Notes: generated by a model not told the origin, from the sequence alone. DNA of 64,000 bases from Labrenzia sp. PHM005 (GCF_006517275.1 NZ_CP041191.1:4025001-4089000); one strand, 5' to 3'; positions 1 through 9,760 are shown, numbered from the stretch's first letter. Program-made: numbers and translations.

Positions 1-943
1 GAACGCCTTCGCCCCCGATGTAGGACAGGGCCAAGACAAATCCGGCGATGATGATGCCAATCGGGTTTAACCGGCCCAGAAACGCCACGATGATCGCGGT
101 GAAGCCATAACCAGGTGAAATCGATGGCAGCAACTGGTTGAGCGAACCGGACACTTCCATGGTTCCGGCAAGTCCAGCCAAACCACCAGCCAGCGCAAAG
201 GAGAACAGCGTCAAACGTTTTGCCGAGAAGCCTGCAAAGGCGCCGGCGCGTGGGCTTTCACCCATGACCCGGATCTCAAAGCCCTTGATGGTCTTTGCAA
301 GAACCACCGCAAGGATGACCGCCACACCGATGGTGATCGGAGCCGACAGGCTCATCAGGCCGCCGAAGACATCCGGTAGCGTTGCCGCATCCGAGAAAAT
401 CCGTGATTCCGGGAAATTGAACCCATCCGGATCCCGCCAGGGGCCGCGCACCAGGTAATCGAGCAGGAGGCCTGCCACATACACCAGCATCAGGCTGGTC
501 AGGATTTCATTGGTGTTGAACCGTGTTTTCAAAAGCGCCGGGATCAAGGCCCATAAGGCACCGCCGATCATGCCGCAAATGAGCATCAGCGGCAGGGTCA
601 GCGCGTTTTCAAAGTTCGGGAACAGAATTGGCAGAACCGAGCCGAACATCGCGCCAACAACAAACTGGCCTTCCGCGCCAATGTTCCAGTTGTTGGAGAG
701 ATAACAGACCGCCAGACCACAGCCGATCAGAATAAGCGGTGTTGCCTTGTCAATGGTGGCTTCCAGCGACCATTGCTGGGTGAGCGGCTCGATGAAGAAC
801 TTATAAAGTCCCAGTCCCGGATTGACGCCCGAAATGGCGAAGATGATTGCAGCCGACAGAGCTGTCAGCCCAACCGCAATCAAGGGAGACGTCAGCGACA
901 TCAGTTCGCTGTGTTCCTTGCGTTTGACGAGTTCGATACGCAT
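1..943 (-). CDS. ABC transporter permease, BMP/nucleoside-uptake type (C-terminus cut by window edge)
   Basis: Integral membrane permease of the branched-chain/simple-sugar/nucleoside class, in the inner membrane. Reading the minus strand gives a protein starting MRIELVKRKEHSEL followed by many hydrophobic segments (for example AVGLTALSAAIIFAISG) and the family stretch NNWNIGAEGQFVVG, typical of permeases partnered with BMP/Med-type binding proteins. About 314 codons are present and no stop is reached, so the end lies left of base 1. Its ATG overlaps the TGA of the ATPase gene by one base (TGATG), indicating translational coupling. Adjacency to xanthine dehydrogenase genes suggests purine or nucleoside import; the substrate is inference. 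Confidence 0.88.
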   Translation of the reverse strand, partial: MRIELVKRKEHSELMSLTSPLIAVGLTALSAAIIFAISGVNPGLGLYKFFIEPLTQQWSLEATIDKATPLILIGCGLAVCYLSNNWNIGAEGQFVVGAMFGSVLPILFPNFENALTLPLMLICGMIGGALWALIPALLKTRFNTNEILTSLMLVYVAGLLLDYLVRGPWRDPDGFNFPESRIFSDAATLPDVFGGLMSLSAPITIGVAVILAVVLAKTIKGFEIRVMGESPRAGAFAGFSAKRLTLFSFALAGGLAGLAGTMEVSGSLNQLLPSISPGYGFTAIIVAFLGRLNPIGIIIAGFVLALSYIGGEGV

Positions 944-2526
944 CAAGAGACCTCCCCTTGCGTTTCAGCACCACCGGCCATCAGAAGGCCAACCCGTTCC
1001 CGGGTCATTTCGGCAGCTGGTTCGGGCTCTGACAGATAGCCCCTGGAGATCACCGCGATGCGGTCGGCGATTTCAAAAATTTCATCAAGGTCCTGGCTGA
1101 TCACCAGAACAGCAGATCCTCCGCGGGCCAAGTCGATCAATGCCTGACGGATCAAGGCAGCAGCACCGGCATCCACGCCCCAAGTCGGCTGGTTTACGAT
1201 CAAGACACCGGGTTTGCGGTCCAATTCCCGGCCGACTACGAACTTCTGCAAGTTTCCGCCGGAGAGCGAGCGGGCCTCCGGATCATCGTGGGACATGCGC
1301 ACGTCAAAGTTCTGCTTAATACGCTGCTCCATCTGGGCGGCATTGGCCTCGGAAACGAAACCGCCGTTGACCAGCTTGTCGCCCGTCCGATGGCGGGTCA
1401 GAACGATGTTCTGAGAGAGCTTCATGCCCGGAACAGCGCCATGACCAAGACGTTCTTCAGGAACAAAAGCAGCATCAGACTTGCGGCGCCAGTTCACACC
1501 CTTGGATCCACACGGAGTGCCATCGAGCGTTACCATGTCTGGCGCGACGCGCATTTCGCCTGAGATGGCGTCGAACAATTCGCCCTGCCCGTTGCCGGCG
1601 ACACCTGCAATTGCGACCACCTCACCGGCGCGCAAGTCCAACGAGATGCTGTTGAGCGCAGTGGCAAAGGGCGTTGCAGCTGGGGCTGACAAGTGTTTCA
1701 AGCCAAGCCGGACATCGCCAATTGCGGGCTTCTGGGTGGCCGCGTTGACCGCGATCACCTCAGCGCCAACCATCATGCTGGCAAGGGTTGCCGGGGTTTC
1801 TAGCGTCGGATCGCACTCGTCAACGACCTGACCGTGGCGCAGGATGGTCGCGTGGTGGCAAATCCGCTGGACCTCTTCCAGTCGGTGGCTGATGTAGAGA
1901 ACCGCACAGCCTTCATCGGCGAGCCGCTGCAGCGTCAGGAACAGCTGATCGGCTTCCTGGGGCGTCAGAACCGAGGTCGGTTCATCCATGATGATCAGCC
2001 GGGGCTCTTGCAGGAGGCAGCGGACAATTTCGATCCGTTGACGGATTCCGACCGGCAGATCGGCCACAATGTCTTGCGGATTAAGCGGCAGGCCGTATTC
2101 GCGCGATACCGTTTCGATCCGATTCGCGAGATCTTTCATGTTTCCGGGGTTTGGCAGAGCCAACGCGATGTTCTCAACCACATTCAGTGCTTCAAACAAC
2201 GAGAAATGCTGGAAGACCATGCCGATGCCGAGTTCTCGAGCCGCGGCCGGGTTGCCAATGGAGACTTTCTTGCCGTCCCAATGGATTTCACCGCCATCCG
2301 GCTCAAGAGATCCGTAGAACATCTTGACGAGTGTGGACTTTCCGGCGCCGTTTTCGCCCAAAAGCGCGTGGATTTCACCTTTATTGATGGTGAGATCGAC
2401 CTTGTCATTGGCAAGGATATCGCCAAAGCGCTTGGTCAGACCACGGGCGTCCAGCAAGGTATCCTTGTCGGATCTTGCGAGCGGGTTATCCGCCTTGTCC
2501 ACTTCTGTATGGTTGTTCGTTGCCAC
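943..2526 (-). CDS. ABC transporter ATP-binding protein with two ABC domains (nucleoside/simple sugar type)
   Basis: Energises the neighbouring permease. It is 527 residues with two nucleotide-binding domains, as in YufO/RbsA-type transporters. Domain 1 (about residues 28-260) has Walker A GENGAGKST, a signature-like VGIRQR and Walker B LIIMDEPTS. Domain 2 (about 270-520) has the typical degenerate Walker A GVAGNGQGE, an LSGGNLQK signature and Walker B-like VLIVNQPTWGVD. The start is GTG, preceded by a GGGGG ribosome-binding run about five bases away. It lies 38 bases downstream of xdhC and overlaps the permease start, so it belongs to the same operon. Family assignment is firm; the purine/nucleoside substrate is inferred from context. 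Confidence 0.92.
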   Translation of the reverse strand: MATNNHTEVDKADNPLARSDKDTLLDARGLTKRFGDILANDKVDLTINKGEIHALLGENGAGKSTLVKMFYGSLEPDGGEIHWDGKKVSIGNPAAARELGIGMVFQHFSLFEALNVVENIALALPNPGNMKDLANRIETVSREYGLPLNPQDIVADLPVGIRQRIEIVRCLLQEPRLIIMDEPTSVLTPQEADQLFLTLQRLADEGCAVLYISHRLEEVQRICHHATILRHGQVVDECDPTLETPATLASMMVGAEVIAVNAATQKPAIGDVRLGLKHLSAPAATPFATALNSISLDLRAGEVVAIAGVAGNGQGELFDAISGEMRVAPDMVTLDGTPCGSKGVNWRRKSDAAFVPEERLGHGAVPGMKLSQNIVLTRHRTGDKLVNGGFVSEANAAQMEQRIKQNFDVRMSHDDPEARSLSGGNLQKFVVGRELDRKPGVLIVNQPTWGVDAGAAALIRQALIDLARGGSAVLVISQDLDEIFEIADRIAVISRGYLSEPEPAAEMTRERVGLLMAGGAETQGEVS

Positions 2527-2564
2527 ACTGTCCCCCAGTTGGATGCCGCTTTATTGTTCATGTC

Positions 2565-3560
2565 TTATTGGTGTGCAAGCCTCCCGCTTGCAGCGGCTTG
2601 TTGATAACGGGCCTCATCCCGGGTGAGGAGTTCAACCGCGATTCCGGCTGCAATCGCAGCTGGTTGCTTGGATTTGATCGCAGTCATTCCAATCGGGCAG
2701 ACCATGGTTGAAAGCACGGTGTCACTCAGACCCCGCGATTTGAGACGTTTGAGAAATCGGGTCCGCTTGGTTTTGGAACCAATGACACCGCAGTATTCGA
2801 ATTTCTGGGCGAGCAACGCCCGCGCCATGATGTCTTCATCAAGCGCATGAGAATGGGTCATTGCCAGCACAAAAGCATTCTCCGGCGCGTCTTCGAGGAC
2901 GGCAGCCGGATCGGGCACGCAGATTTTTGTGACATTTGCTGGCACCGCACCTGGAAACTGGTCAGCCCGGCTGTCGATCCAGAAAATCGAGAACGGTAAC
3001 GGCGCGAGGGCCAGGACAAGGGCCTTGCCGACATGACCGGCGCCAAAGAGAAATAGCGGCCGACGGATTTCGCCGAATTGTTCGATCAGGATATCGGATT
3101 TGCCATCCGAACCGTTTATCAGCTCGAAATGGCTGGTGGCGGTGTCCTCAACCAGGTTCCGGCTCAGCACCATGCCGCCTTTGATTTCTGATCGGGTAGT
3201 GAACGGACCAGCGTTCTGTTCCGCTTCCGCTAACCGTTCGGCTTGACGAAGGTGCTCGCCTGTGAGGACTTCAAGGGCGATTTTTGCCCGGCCGCCACAA
3301 CACTGGCCAAGGTCTGGTCCGAGAGAAACGGTCATCATCTCAAACCCGGCCTGACTTGTTGCCGCTGCTTTTGCCGCCTTCCGAATGGCTTCGAATTCCA
3401 GCGTGCCGCCACCGATTGTACCGAAAAAGCTGCCGTCAGGACGGACGACCATGCGCGCGCCGGTTTCCCGGGGTGTCGAGCCGCCTGTTTCGGCGACCGT
3501 GACAAGGGCACAGGCACCGCTGTTCTTCAAGCAGTTCGCTATGTGCCCCCAGACCTTCAT
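2565..3560 (-). CDS. xdhC: xanthine dehydrogenase accessory protein XdhC
   Basis: XdhC binds molybdenum cofactor, presents it for sulfuration and inserts it into the XdhB subunit in the cytoplasm. The 331-residue protein has both expected parts: an N-terminal XdhC/CoxI domain with VTVAETGGSTPRETGARM and GGGTLEFEAI, and a C-terminal Rossmann-like domain with LFGAGHVGKALV and IGSKTKR. Its ATG overlaps the xdhB stop codon as ATGA, so the three xdh genes form a coupled set in the usual A-B-C order. Length and motifs fit the family and nothing appears missing. Confidence 0.95.
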   Translation of the reverse strand: MKVWGHIANCLKNSGACALVTVAETGGSTPRETGARMVVRPDGSFFGTIGGGTLEFEAIRKAAKAAATSQAGFEMMTVSLGPDLGQCCGGRAKIALEVLTGEHLRQAERLAEAEQNAGPFTTRSEIKGGMVLSRNLVEDTATSHFELINGSDGKSDILIEQFGEIRRPLFLFGAGHVGKALVLALAPLPFSIFWIDSRADQFPGAVPANVTKICVPDPAAVLEDAPENAFVLAMTHSHALDEDIMARALLAQKFEYCGVIGSKTKRTRFLKRLKSRGLSDTVLSTMVCPIGMTAIKSKQPAAIAAGIAVELLTRDEARYQQAAASGRLAHQ

Positions 3561-5896
3561 GAATGCGCCTTTCTGGACCGCAGGTCCCTGACGGCTTTCA
3601 TGATGGATTCCGGGGTTGCCGGGGCATTCAAATTGGGCACTTCACCCGGGTTCAAACTCGCTACTGCATCGTTGATTGCGCAGAAAACAGAGTTTGCCAG
3701 CATTACTGGTGGTTCGCCGACAGCCTTGGAGCGATAAACCGTCTCCTGCGGATTGCCACTGCCCTCATAAAGGTTGACGTTGAAATCTTCTGGAATGTCG
3801 GAGGCCGTTGGGATCTTGTAAGTCGACGGCGCATGAGTGCGCAGCCGACCTTGCTCGTCCCAGACCAATTCTTCGGTGGTGAGCCAGCCCATGCCCTGCA
3901 CAAAGCCGCCTTCTATCTGGCCAAGATCGATGGCTGGATTGAGCGAGTGGCCAACGTCATGAAGAATGTCGACGCGGTCGACCGTCATTTCGCCGGTCAT
4001 TGTGTCGATGGTGACTTCCGCGCAAGCACCGCCAAAGGCGAAATAATAGAAAGGCTGCCCGGTGACACTGTCCCGGTCCCAGGTGATGCCGGGGGTCGCG
4101 TAGAAGCCGGCATGGGACATCTGGATCCGCGCCATATGGGCGAGCTTTGCAACTTCTCCAAGTGAGAAACTCTGTTCGCCGATCAGGACTTTGTTGTCGC
4201 CAAAATGAATGGCTTCCGGCCCGCATTGGTGCCGTTCGCACAAGAACCCAACTAGACGGCCTTTGATTTCCTGCGCCGCCAATTTGGCCGCCATGGCGTT
4301 GAGATCCGTACCGGATGAGGCCGCGGTTGGCCCGGTGTTCGGCACCTTGGAGGTGTTGGTAGCCGTGATGCGGACCTTGTCGAGCGTGACCCCAAACTCC
4401 TCGGCAACAACCTGGGCAACCTTCTGGTAAAGCCCCTGCCCCATTTCCGTGCCGCCATGGTTCAGATGCACGGAACCATCGGTATATAGATGCACCAAGG
4501 CGCCAGCCTGATTGAGGTGTTTCAGCGTGAAGGAAATACCAAATTTGACCGGCGTCAGCGCCAGGCCCTTTTTCAGGACTGCATTGTTGGCATTGAACTC
4601 GCGCACCTGGTCCCGCCGAGCCCAGTATTCAGAACTTTCTTCCAGCTTTGCGATGAGGTCATGCATGACCTCATGTTCTTCAACCGGCATGCCGTAAGGC
4701 GTCAGATTGTGATCGCCGTCATAGAAATTCAGCTTGCGGATTTCCAGAGGATCCCGCCCTGTTTTGACGGCAATTGCATCAATCATCCGCTCAGCAGCTA
4801 ACATGCCCTGCGGTCCGCCAAACCCTCGGAATGCGGTGTTTGAACAGGTGTCGGTTTTCAGGCGCCGGGAGCGGATGGCCGCATCTGGATAGAAATAGCT
4901 GGAATCAGCATGAAACAGCGTCCGGTCGTTGACACCGAGCGAGAGGTCAACCGAATAGCCGCAGCGGGCCAGAAATTCCATGTCGACAGCCCGAATCTTG
5001 CCGGTGCCGTCATGTCCGACTTTCCAGTCGACCCGGAAATCATGCCGCTTGCCGGTCATGATCATGTCGTCATCCCGGTCAAGGCGAACTTTACAGGCGC
5101 GGCCGGTGGCTTGCGCCCCAAGGGCCGCGAGGCTCGCCCATTGATTGGCCTGGGATTCCTTACCGCCAAAACCGCCGCCCATGCGCCGGACTTCCGCTGT
5201 TACCAAGGCATCAGGCACACCGAGGACTTTGGCCACTGTGTGCTGCACTTCGGTCGGGTGCTGGGTTGATGTGTGGACCAGCATGGCACCGCCTTCTTGC
5301 GGAACCGCCATGGCGATCTGGCCTTCCAGATAAAAATGCTCTTGCCCGCCAATCCGCATGGAACCTGAGAGCACTTCTGCAGATGCCGTCAAACCGGTTT
5401 CCGGCGAGCCTCTGCGGAACTGGTAATCCGGCAAGACCATTGTCTCCGCCGCCACCGCGTCTTCCTGGGTGAGGATCGGCGTGATCGGTGCGACATCAAT
5501 CTTGGCTTTTAGCGCCGCCTTGCGGGCTTGATCGCGGGTTTCTGCGACAACCGCAAACACCACCTGACCGTGGAACAGGATTTCGCCATCGGCCAGCACC
5601 GGATCATCGCCAAAGCCAGACGAGCAATCATTGGTGCCTGGCACGTTTTCCGCTGTCAGAACCGCAACAACACCGTCCGAAGCGCTGACATCTGTCAGAT
5701 CGATCGAACTGATTTTGCCGCGGACGGCCTGCCGGGCATATCCGGGAACAACGTGAAGGGTGCCAACCGCCTCGACCAAGTCGTCGATGTAAGGCGCGGT
5801 TCCTGTGACATGCATCTCGGCGCTGTCATGGGCCAGAGATTTCCGCACATGTTTGAGCGGTGATGTGACTTTGGCGGGATCAAGCGGCGCGGTCAT
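3557..5896 (-). CDS. xdhB: xanthine dehydrogenase large subunit (molybdopterin-binding)
   Basis: Catalytic subunit that hydroxylates hypoxanthine to xanthine and xanthine to urate. It is 779 residues, close to Rhodobacter capsulatus XdhB. Seen in order: the a/b hammerhead region, the MGGGFGGKE cofactor loop, AFRGFGGPQGM, GTEMGQGLYQK, and the C-terminal KAVGEPP containing the catalytic glutamate. No substrate or cofactor motif looks damaged. It overlaps xdhA by 17 bases and xdhC by four. The enzyme is expected as an (XdhA-XdhB)2 complex in the cytoplasm (known from the family). Confidence 0.97.
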   Translation of the reverse strand: MTAPLDPAKVTSPLKHVRKSLAHDSAEMHVTGTAPYIDDLVEAVGTLHVVPGYARQAVRGKISSIDLTDVSASDGVVAVLTAENVPGTNDCSSGFGDDPVLADGEILFHGQVVFAVVAETRDQARKAALKAKIDVAPITPILTQEDAVAAETMVLPDYQFRRGSPETGLTASAEVLSGSMRIGGQEHFYLEGQIAMAVPQEGGAMLVHTSTQHPTEVQHTVAKVLGVPDALVTAEVRRMGGGFGGKESQANQWASLAALGAQATGRACKVRLDRDDDMIMTGKRHDFRVDWKVGHDGTGKIRAVDMEFLARCGYSVDLSLGVNDRTLFHADSSYFYPDAAIRSRRLKTDTCSNTAFRGFGGPQGMLAAERMIDAIAVKTGRDPLEIRKLNFYDGDHNLTPYGMPVEEHEVMHDLIAKLEESSEYWARRDQVREFNANNAVLKKGLALTPVKFGISFTLKHLNQAGALVHLYTDGSVHLNHGGTEMGQGLYQKVAQVVAEEFGVTLDKVRITATNTSKVPNTGPTAASSGTDLNAMAAKLAAQEIKGRLVGFLCERHQCGPEAIHFGDNKVLIGEQSFSLGEVAKLAHMARIQMSHAGFYATPGITWDRDSVTGQPFYYFAFGGACAEVTIDTMTGEMTVDRVDILHDVGHSLNPAIDLGQIEGGFVQGMGWLTTEELVWDEQGRLRTHAPSTYKIPTASDIPEDFNVNLYEGSGNPQETVYRSKAVGEPPVMLANSVFCAINDAVASLNPGEVPNLNAPATPESIMKAVRDLRSRKAHS

Positions 5897-7361
5897 GATC
5901 GGCCTCCCGCTTCTTCAGGACCCGCAGATTTTCAGCTGCCGTCCCGTCGGTTTCCATCAAGGCCTTTGCCAGCAGCGCCCGGGCTGTTTCCATCCGGTAG
6001 TCTGCGCTTGCCCTCATATCGGTCATAGGAGTGAAATCGCTGCTGAGCGCATCAAATGCAGCACCCCAAGTGGATGCATCTTCCAAGAGCGCACCTTTAA
6101 GCGCGGCTTCCGCGCCAGCCGCCCGCTTTGGTGTGCCGGCCATGCCGCCATAGGCGATGCGCGCTTCGATGATCCGTCCGTCAACAACCGTAAACCGGAA
6201 GGCCGCCATCACGGACGAAATGTCCTGATCGAACCGTTTGGAGATCTTGTAACACCGGTACGCCTGATTGGCCGAGGGCCGTGGCACGAACATTCCGGTG
6301 ACAAATTCTCCCGGCAACCGGTCCTGTTTGCCGTAGTCGATAAAGTAGTCTTCCAACGGCAGAGTCCGCTCGCTGTCGGCCGACTGCAACTCAACACTGG
6401 CACCAAGCGCAATCAGTGCCGGGGGCGAATCCCCAATCGGCGATCCATTGGCAATGTTGCCGCCAACGGTTCCCGACGCCCGCACTTGTTTGGACCCGAT
6501 CCGCTTCCAAAGTTCGCCAAGGTCAGGAGAGATCCTTGTCATGGCTGCTTCCGTCGCATCGAAGGTTGCTGTCGCGCCGATCAGAACGCCAGCCTCGGTT
6601 TCTTCAACACGGTCCAGCCCTTCAATTCGGCCTAGCCAGATAACTTTCGGCAAGTTGCGCAGGTGTTTGGTGATCCAAAGGCCGACGTCCGTTGCGCCCG
6701 CGACCAAGGTGGCATCCGGATGCTGCCCGTAAAGCGCCGCCAAACCATCCAGCGACGATGGTGAGGCAAAAAACGAGGCACTGTTGCCCAAGAAAATGTC
6801 CCGGCTGTCCGCCAAGGTTTTCAGTTGTTCCCGGGTTTCATTGGAGCGCCAGGTAAAAGCATCGTCCGCAGCATCAAAACAGGCTTCCAGCGCGGCATCG
6901 ATGATCGGCCGGTAGCCGGTGCAGCGGCACAGATTGCCGGCAAGCCATTCGGTAACGGTCTTGCGGGATTTTTCCTGGCCCTCTGCATGATACAGCGTGA
7001 ACAGGGTCATGATGAAACCGGGGGTGCAGAACCCGCATTGAGAGCCGTGCAAGTCGACCATCGCCTTTTGCACCGGATGGAGGCGTTTGTCCTGCGCCAG
7101 ATCCTCAACCGTCACCAGCTCCGCACCGTCGATCATGCCGAGGAGCTGAATGCAGCTGTTGACCGGTTGATAGATCAGCTTGCCATTAACGAGCCGGCCG
7201 AGCGCAATGGTGCAAGCCCCGCAATCGCCCTCGCCGCAACCTTCTTTGGTGCCGGTTTCCTGCCGCCGCAGACGCAAATAATCCAGGACAGTTTCCGTTG
7301 GGCCGACATTGGTCAGCTCAACAACTTGTCCGGCTTTGATGAAACGGATGGTATCCCTCAT
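5880..7361 (-). CDS. xdhA: xanthine dehydrogenase small subunit (2x[2Fe-2S], FAD)
   Basis: Electron-transfer subunit carrying two iron-sulfur clusters and FAD, passing electrons from the Mo site to NAD+. It is 493 residues. The N-terminal ferredoxin fold has GCGEGDCGACTI, the second cluster domain has CGFCTPGF and CRCTGYRP, then come the FAD domain (ATLVAGATDVGLWITKH, GGNIANGSPIGDSPP) and the CO-dehydrogenase flavoprotein C-terminal domain. The start ATG lies four bases after the uraH stop codon. The gene is complete and typical. Confidence 0.96.
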   Translation of the reverse strand: MRDTIRFIKAGQVVELTNVGPTETVLDYLRLRRQETGTKEGCGEGDCGACTIALGRLVNGKLIYQPVNSCIQLLGMIDGAELVTVEDLAQDKRLHPVQKAMVDLHGSQCGFCTPGFIMTLFTLYHAEGQEKSRKTVTEWLAGNLCRCTGYRPIIDAALEACFDAADDAFTWRSNETREQLKTLADSRDIFLGNSASFFASPSSLDGLAALYGQHPDATLVAGATDVGLWITKHLRNLPKVIWLGRIEGLDRVEETEAGVLIGATATFDATEAAMTRISPDLGELWKRIGSKQVRASGTVGGNIANGSPIGDSPPALIALGASVELQSADSERTLPLEDYFIDYGKQDRLPGEFVTGMFVPRPSANQAYRCYKISKRFDQDISSVMAAFRFTVVDGRIIEARIAYGGMAGTPKRAAGAEAALKGALLEDASTWGAAFDALSSDFTPMTDMRASADYRMETARALLAKALMETDGTAAENLRVLKKREADHDRAA

Positions 7362-7364
7362 GCC

Positions 7365-7715
7365 TCAGCTCCCCCGGTAGGTCGAATAGCCGAAGGGTGA
7401 TAACAACAGCGGCACATGATAATGCGCATCCGCATCGGCCATGCCGAACCGGATTGGGACGAGGTCGAGGAAGAGCGGATCCGGCAGATCCTGACCGGTT
7501 GCCCTTAAGTAGTCACCGGCATGAAACCGCAGTTCATAGATCCCGGTTTCAAAGGTGCTTCCGGAAAGGATCGGACCGTCCACGCGGCCATCGTCATTGG
7601 TTTCATGGGTAGACATATGCTTCGGCTCATTGCCCACGGACCAGAGCTCTATCTTAAGCCCCTTGGCCGGGATTCCCAAAGCGGTATCCAGAACGTGCGT
7701 TGTTAAACGCCCCAT
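7365..7715 (-). CDS. uraH: 5-hydroxyisourate hydrolase (transthyretin-like)
   Basis: Hydrolyses 5-hydroxyisourate, the unstable product of urate oxidation, to OHCU. The protein begins [17 protein letters not shown], contains the internal [14 protein letters not shown] block, and ends with the diagnostic C-terminal YRGS tetrapeptide. I chose the ATG at 7715 because GAGGGAGA lies seven bases upstream and the family starts at this point; an in-frame upstream start (7745) would add ten non-conserved residues. It is the first gene of the minus-strand xdh operon, tying urate formation to the next degradation step. A urate oxidase is not visible in the window. Confidence 0.93.
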   Translation of the reverse strand: MGRLTTHVLDTALGIPAKGLKIELWSVGNEPKHMSTHETNDDGRVDGPILSGSTFETGIYELRFHAGDYLRATGQDLPDPLFLDLVPIRFGMADADAHYHVPLLLSPFGYSTYRGS

Positions 7716-7810
7716 GTTTCTCTCCCTCATGCAGCAATGCTGCAAAACCGTTCAGATAAAAAATGTGCATGATAAGCACGCAGATCCAAAGCGCTCATTT
7801 GCGCTCTTAA

Positions 7811-7829
7811 TGATGCCTAATTGGCATCA
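7811..7829. repeat. 7-bp inverted repeat at the end of the LysR gene
   Basis: TGATGCC and GGCATCA face each other across five bases and overlap the LysR stop codon. On the minus strand the stem is followed only by a weak T-poor tail, so it could be a short terminator for the LysR gene or an operator half-site pair about 100 bases upstream of uraH. The symmetry is seen; both roles are inference. Confidence 0.35.
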
Positions 7830-8767
7830 ATAGATGCAAGGCGTTCGTTTAGGGCGAGCACTGCGTGGTCGAAAAACATCGCCGGCGCCAAGGCTAACGC
7901 CCTTAGCGATGACGTGACCACACACAAGCGATCTGCTTGAAGCGGTTCATCTTTTAGCGGTTTGAAGACCAGATACCCCGCTTCCAAATCGTCTTCACAA
8001 CCGATTTGTGTTTGGAAGCCTATGACGTTCTCATCACGGGCAAGCGCCCGCATCAAACGCAAGGAATTTGCCTCGACATATGTCAAAGATGCGCTGGGAA
8101 TCCGGCTGCGGATGACATCGATCCTCGCCCGAATTGACAATCCTTCTGCCGGAAGAGCGACTGGATAGCGCAAACAATCGGCCAGGCTCAGTCCGTTTTC
8201 TCCCGCCAACGGATGGTCTGGCGCCATCAAAGCGCCGATCACCAGGTCATGGTGGAAGGCCGCTGTCAGGGTCGACATATCCGGCGGATCAAAGGTGAAA
8301 CCGACGTCCGCTTCGGCGGCCTCAACTTTCCGAGCCGCTTCCTGGGATGAGGATATCGCCACACTCACATGAATACCCGGATAGGATTTCCGGAAGGAGC
8401 TGATTACAGCGGGAAGAAGCCGTTCGGCAACGCTCTCAACAGACGCTATGGAGACAGTTCCTCGTCGAAGGCCCTTCAACGCATCAAGCTCGGCAACCGT
8501 TCCTTCAAAATCGGAGTACGTCCGACGGATATGGGCAAGCAGCACTTCACCTGCTTGCGACAAGCGCATGCGCCGTCCAACCCGCTCAAACAGCTGAAGG
8601 CCAAGCGCCTCCTCCAGCCAAAGGATCTGCCGGTTGACTGCAGAAGAGGCGACATTGAGATTGCGGGACGCTGCCCGGATCGAGCCAGCCTCGGCGGCGG
8701 CCAGAAAATACCGCATCGCCGGGCTGTAAAGATTGCGCGAAAGATCCTGGGCGCGGGCTGAACGCAT
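7817..8767 (-). CDS. LysR-family transcriptional regulator
   Basis: DNA-binding regulator of 316 residues: N-terminal winged helix-turn-helix (about residues 15-75, MRYFLAAAEAGSIRAASRNL then AVNRQILWLEEALGLQLFERVGRR) and a periplasmic-binding-protein-like effector domain (about 95-310). It lies directly upstream of, and in the same direction as, the uraH-xdh operon, and 15 bases downstream of the quinone reductase gene. LysR regulators usually act on a neighbouring divergent gene, but here no divergent partner exists. Control of the xdh operon is plausible from position only. Confidence 0.93.
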   Translation of the reverse strand: MRSARAQDLSRNLYSPAMRYFLAAAEAGSIRAASRNLNVASSAVNRQILWLEEALGLQLFERVGRRMRLSQAGEVLLAHIRRTYSDFEGTVAELDALKGLRRGTVSIASVESVAERLLPAVISSFRKSYPGIHVSVAISSSQEAARKVEAAEADVGFTFDPPDMSTLTAAFHHDLVIGALMAPDHPLAGENGLSLADCLRYPVALPAEGLSIRARIDVIRSRIPSASLTYVEANSLRLMRALARDENVIGFQTQIGCEDDLEAGYLVFKPLKDEPLQADRLCVVTSSLRALALAPAMFFDHAVLALNERLASIDAN

Positions 8768-8782
8768 TTTTGCCGACCGGTC

Positions 8783-9760
8783 TTATGGAATGAGCACGGT
8801 CGTGCCGGTGGTCTTGCGACCTTCCAAATCCTGATGGGCCTGAACCGCATCCGCAAGACGGTATTCCTGATTGACCGAGATTTTGACAATTCCCCTGGAG
8901 ACCACATCAAACAGGTCACCGGCCGTCATCTCCAGATCGTCACGGCTGGCAATGTAGTTGAAGAGTGTCGGCCGCGTAGCAAACAAGGACCCTTTCTGCG
9001 CCAGAAGCCCAAGATTGAAGTCCGGTAGCGGGCCGGACGACTGGCCGAAGCTCACCCAAAGGCCGCGGGGTTTCAAACATTCCAGCGATCCGGGGAATGT
9101 GTCCTTGCCGACGGAATCATAAACGACGTCACAGCCTTTGCCGCCAGTAATTTCCGCCACATGTTCAGCAAAGTTTTCAGTCCGATAATTGATGACATGC
9201 TGAAAGCCGTTCGCTTTAGCGAGATCCATTTTCTCCTGAGATCCAGCTGTTCCAATCACGGTCGCCCCAAGATGGGCAGCCCATTGACCGGCAATCAGGC
9301 CAACCCCGCCGGCAGCGGCATGGAACAACAGGGTCGTTTCCGGACCAACGACAAAGGTTTGGCGTAGTAGATATTGTGCCGTCATGCCTTTCAGCATCAT
9401 CCCGGCGGCAACCTTGTCGGCTATACCTTCGGGAATTACCACCAGACGGTCAGCCGGGATAACCCGCTCTTGGGCATAAGCGCCGAGCGGACCAACATAA
9501 GCAACCCGGTCACCCGGTTTGATGTGGGTGACGCCCTCGCCGACCACCTGAACCACACCGGCCCCTTCATTTCCCGGAATGAACGGCAAACCATTCGGCG
9601 CGGGATAAAGGCCGGAGCGGAAATATGTGTCGATGAAATTTAGACCAATCGCGGTGTGCCGGATGCGGGCCTCACCCGGGCCCGGCTCCCCAACATCCAC
9701 ATGTTCCCAGTTCAAGACGTCCGCATCACCTGTTTCATGCACACAGATTGCCTGTACCAT
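8783..9760 (-). CDS. zinc-free quinone oxidoreductase (MDR family)
   Basis: NADPH-dependent quinone reductase of the QOR/crystallin branch of the medium-chain dehydrogenases, cytoplasmic. Seen: the GroES-like N-terminal domain with HTAIGLNFIDTYFRSGLYP and PFIPGNEGAGVV, the Rossmann motif HAAAGGVGLIAGQWA, and DVVYDSVGKDTF. The catalytic-zinc cysteine/histidine set of true alcohol dehydrogenases is absent, as in QOR. The ATG at 9760 (MVQAICVHE) is preferred because GGGAGA lies six bases before it and homologous proteins start here; longer in-frame starts up to 9874 exist. About 326 residues, the normal length. Confidence 0.93.
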   Translation of the reverse strand: MVQAICVHETGDADVLNWEHVDVGEPGPGEARIRHTAIGLNFIDTYFRSGLYPAPNGLPFIPGNEGAGVVQVVGEGVTHIKPGDRVAYVGPLGAYAQERVIPADRLVVIPEGIADKVAAGMMLKGMTAQYLLRQTFVVGPETTLLFHAAAGGVGLIAGQWAAHLGATVIGTAGSQEKMDLAKANGFQHVINYRTENFAEHVAEITGGKGCDVVYDSVGKDTFPGSLECLKPRGLWVSFGQSSGPLPDFNLGLLAQKGSLFATRPTLFNYIASRDDLEMTAGDLFDVVSRGIVKISVNQEYRLADAVQAHQDLEGRKTTGTTVLIP

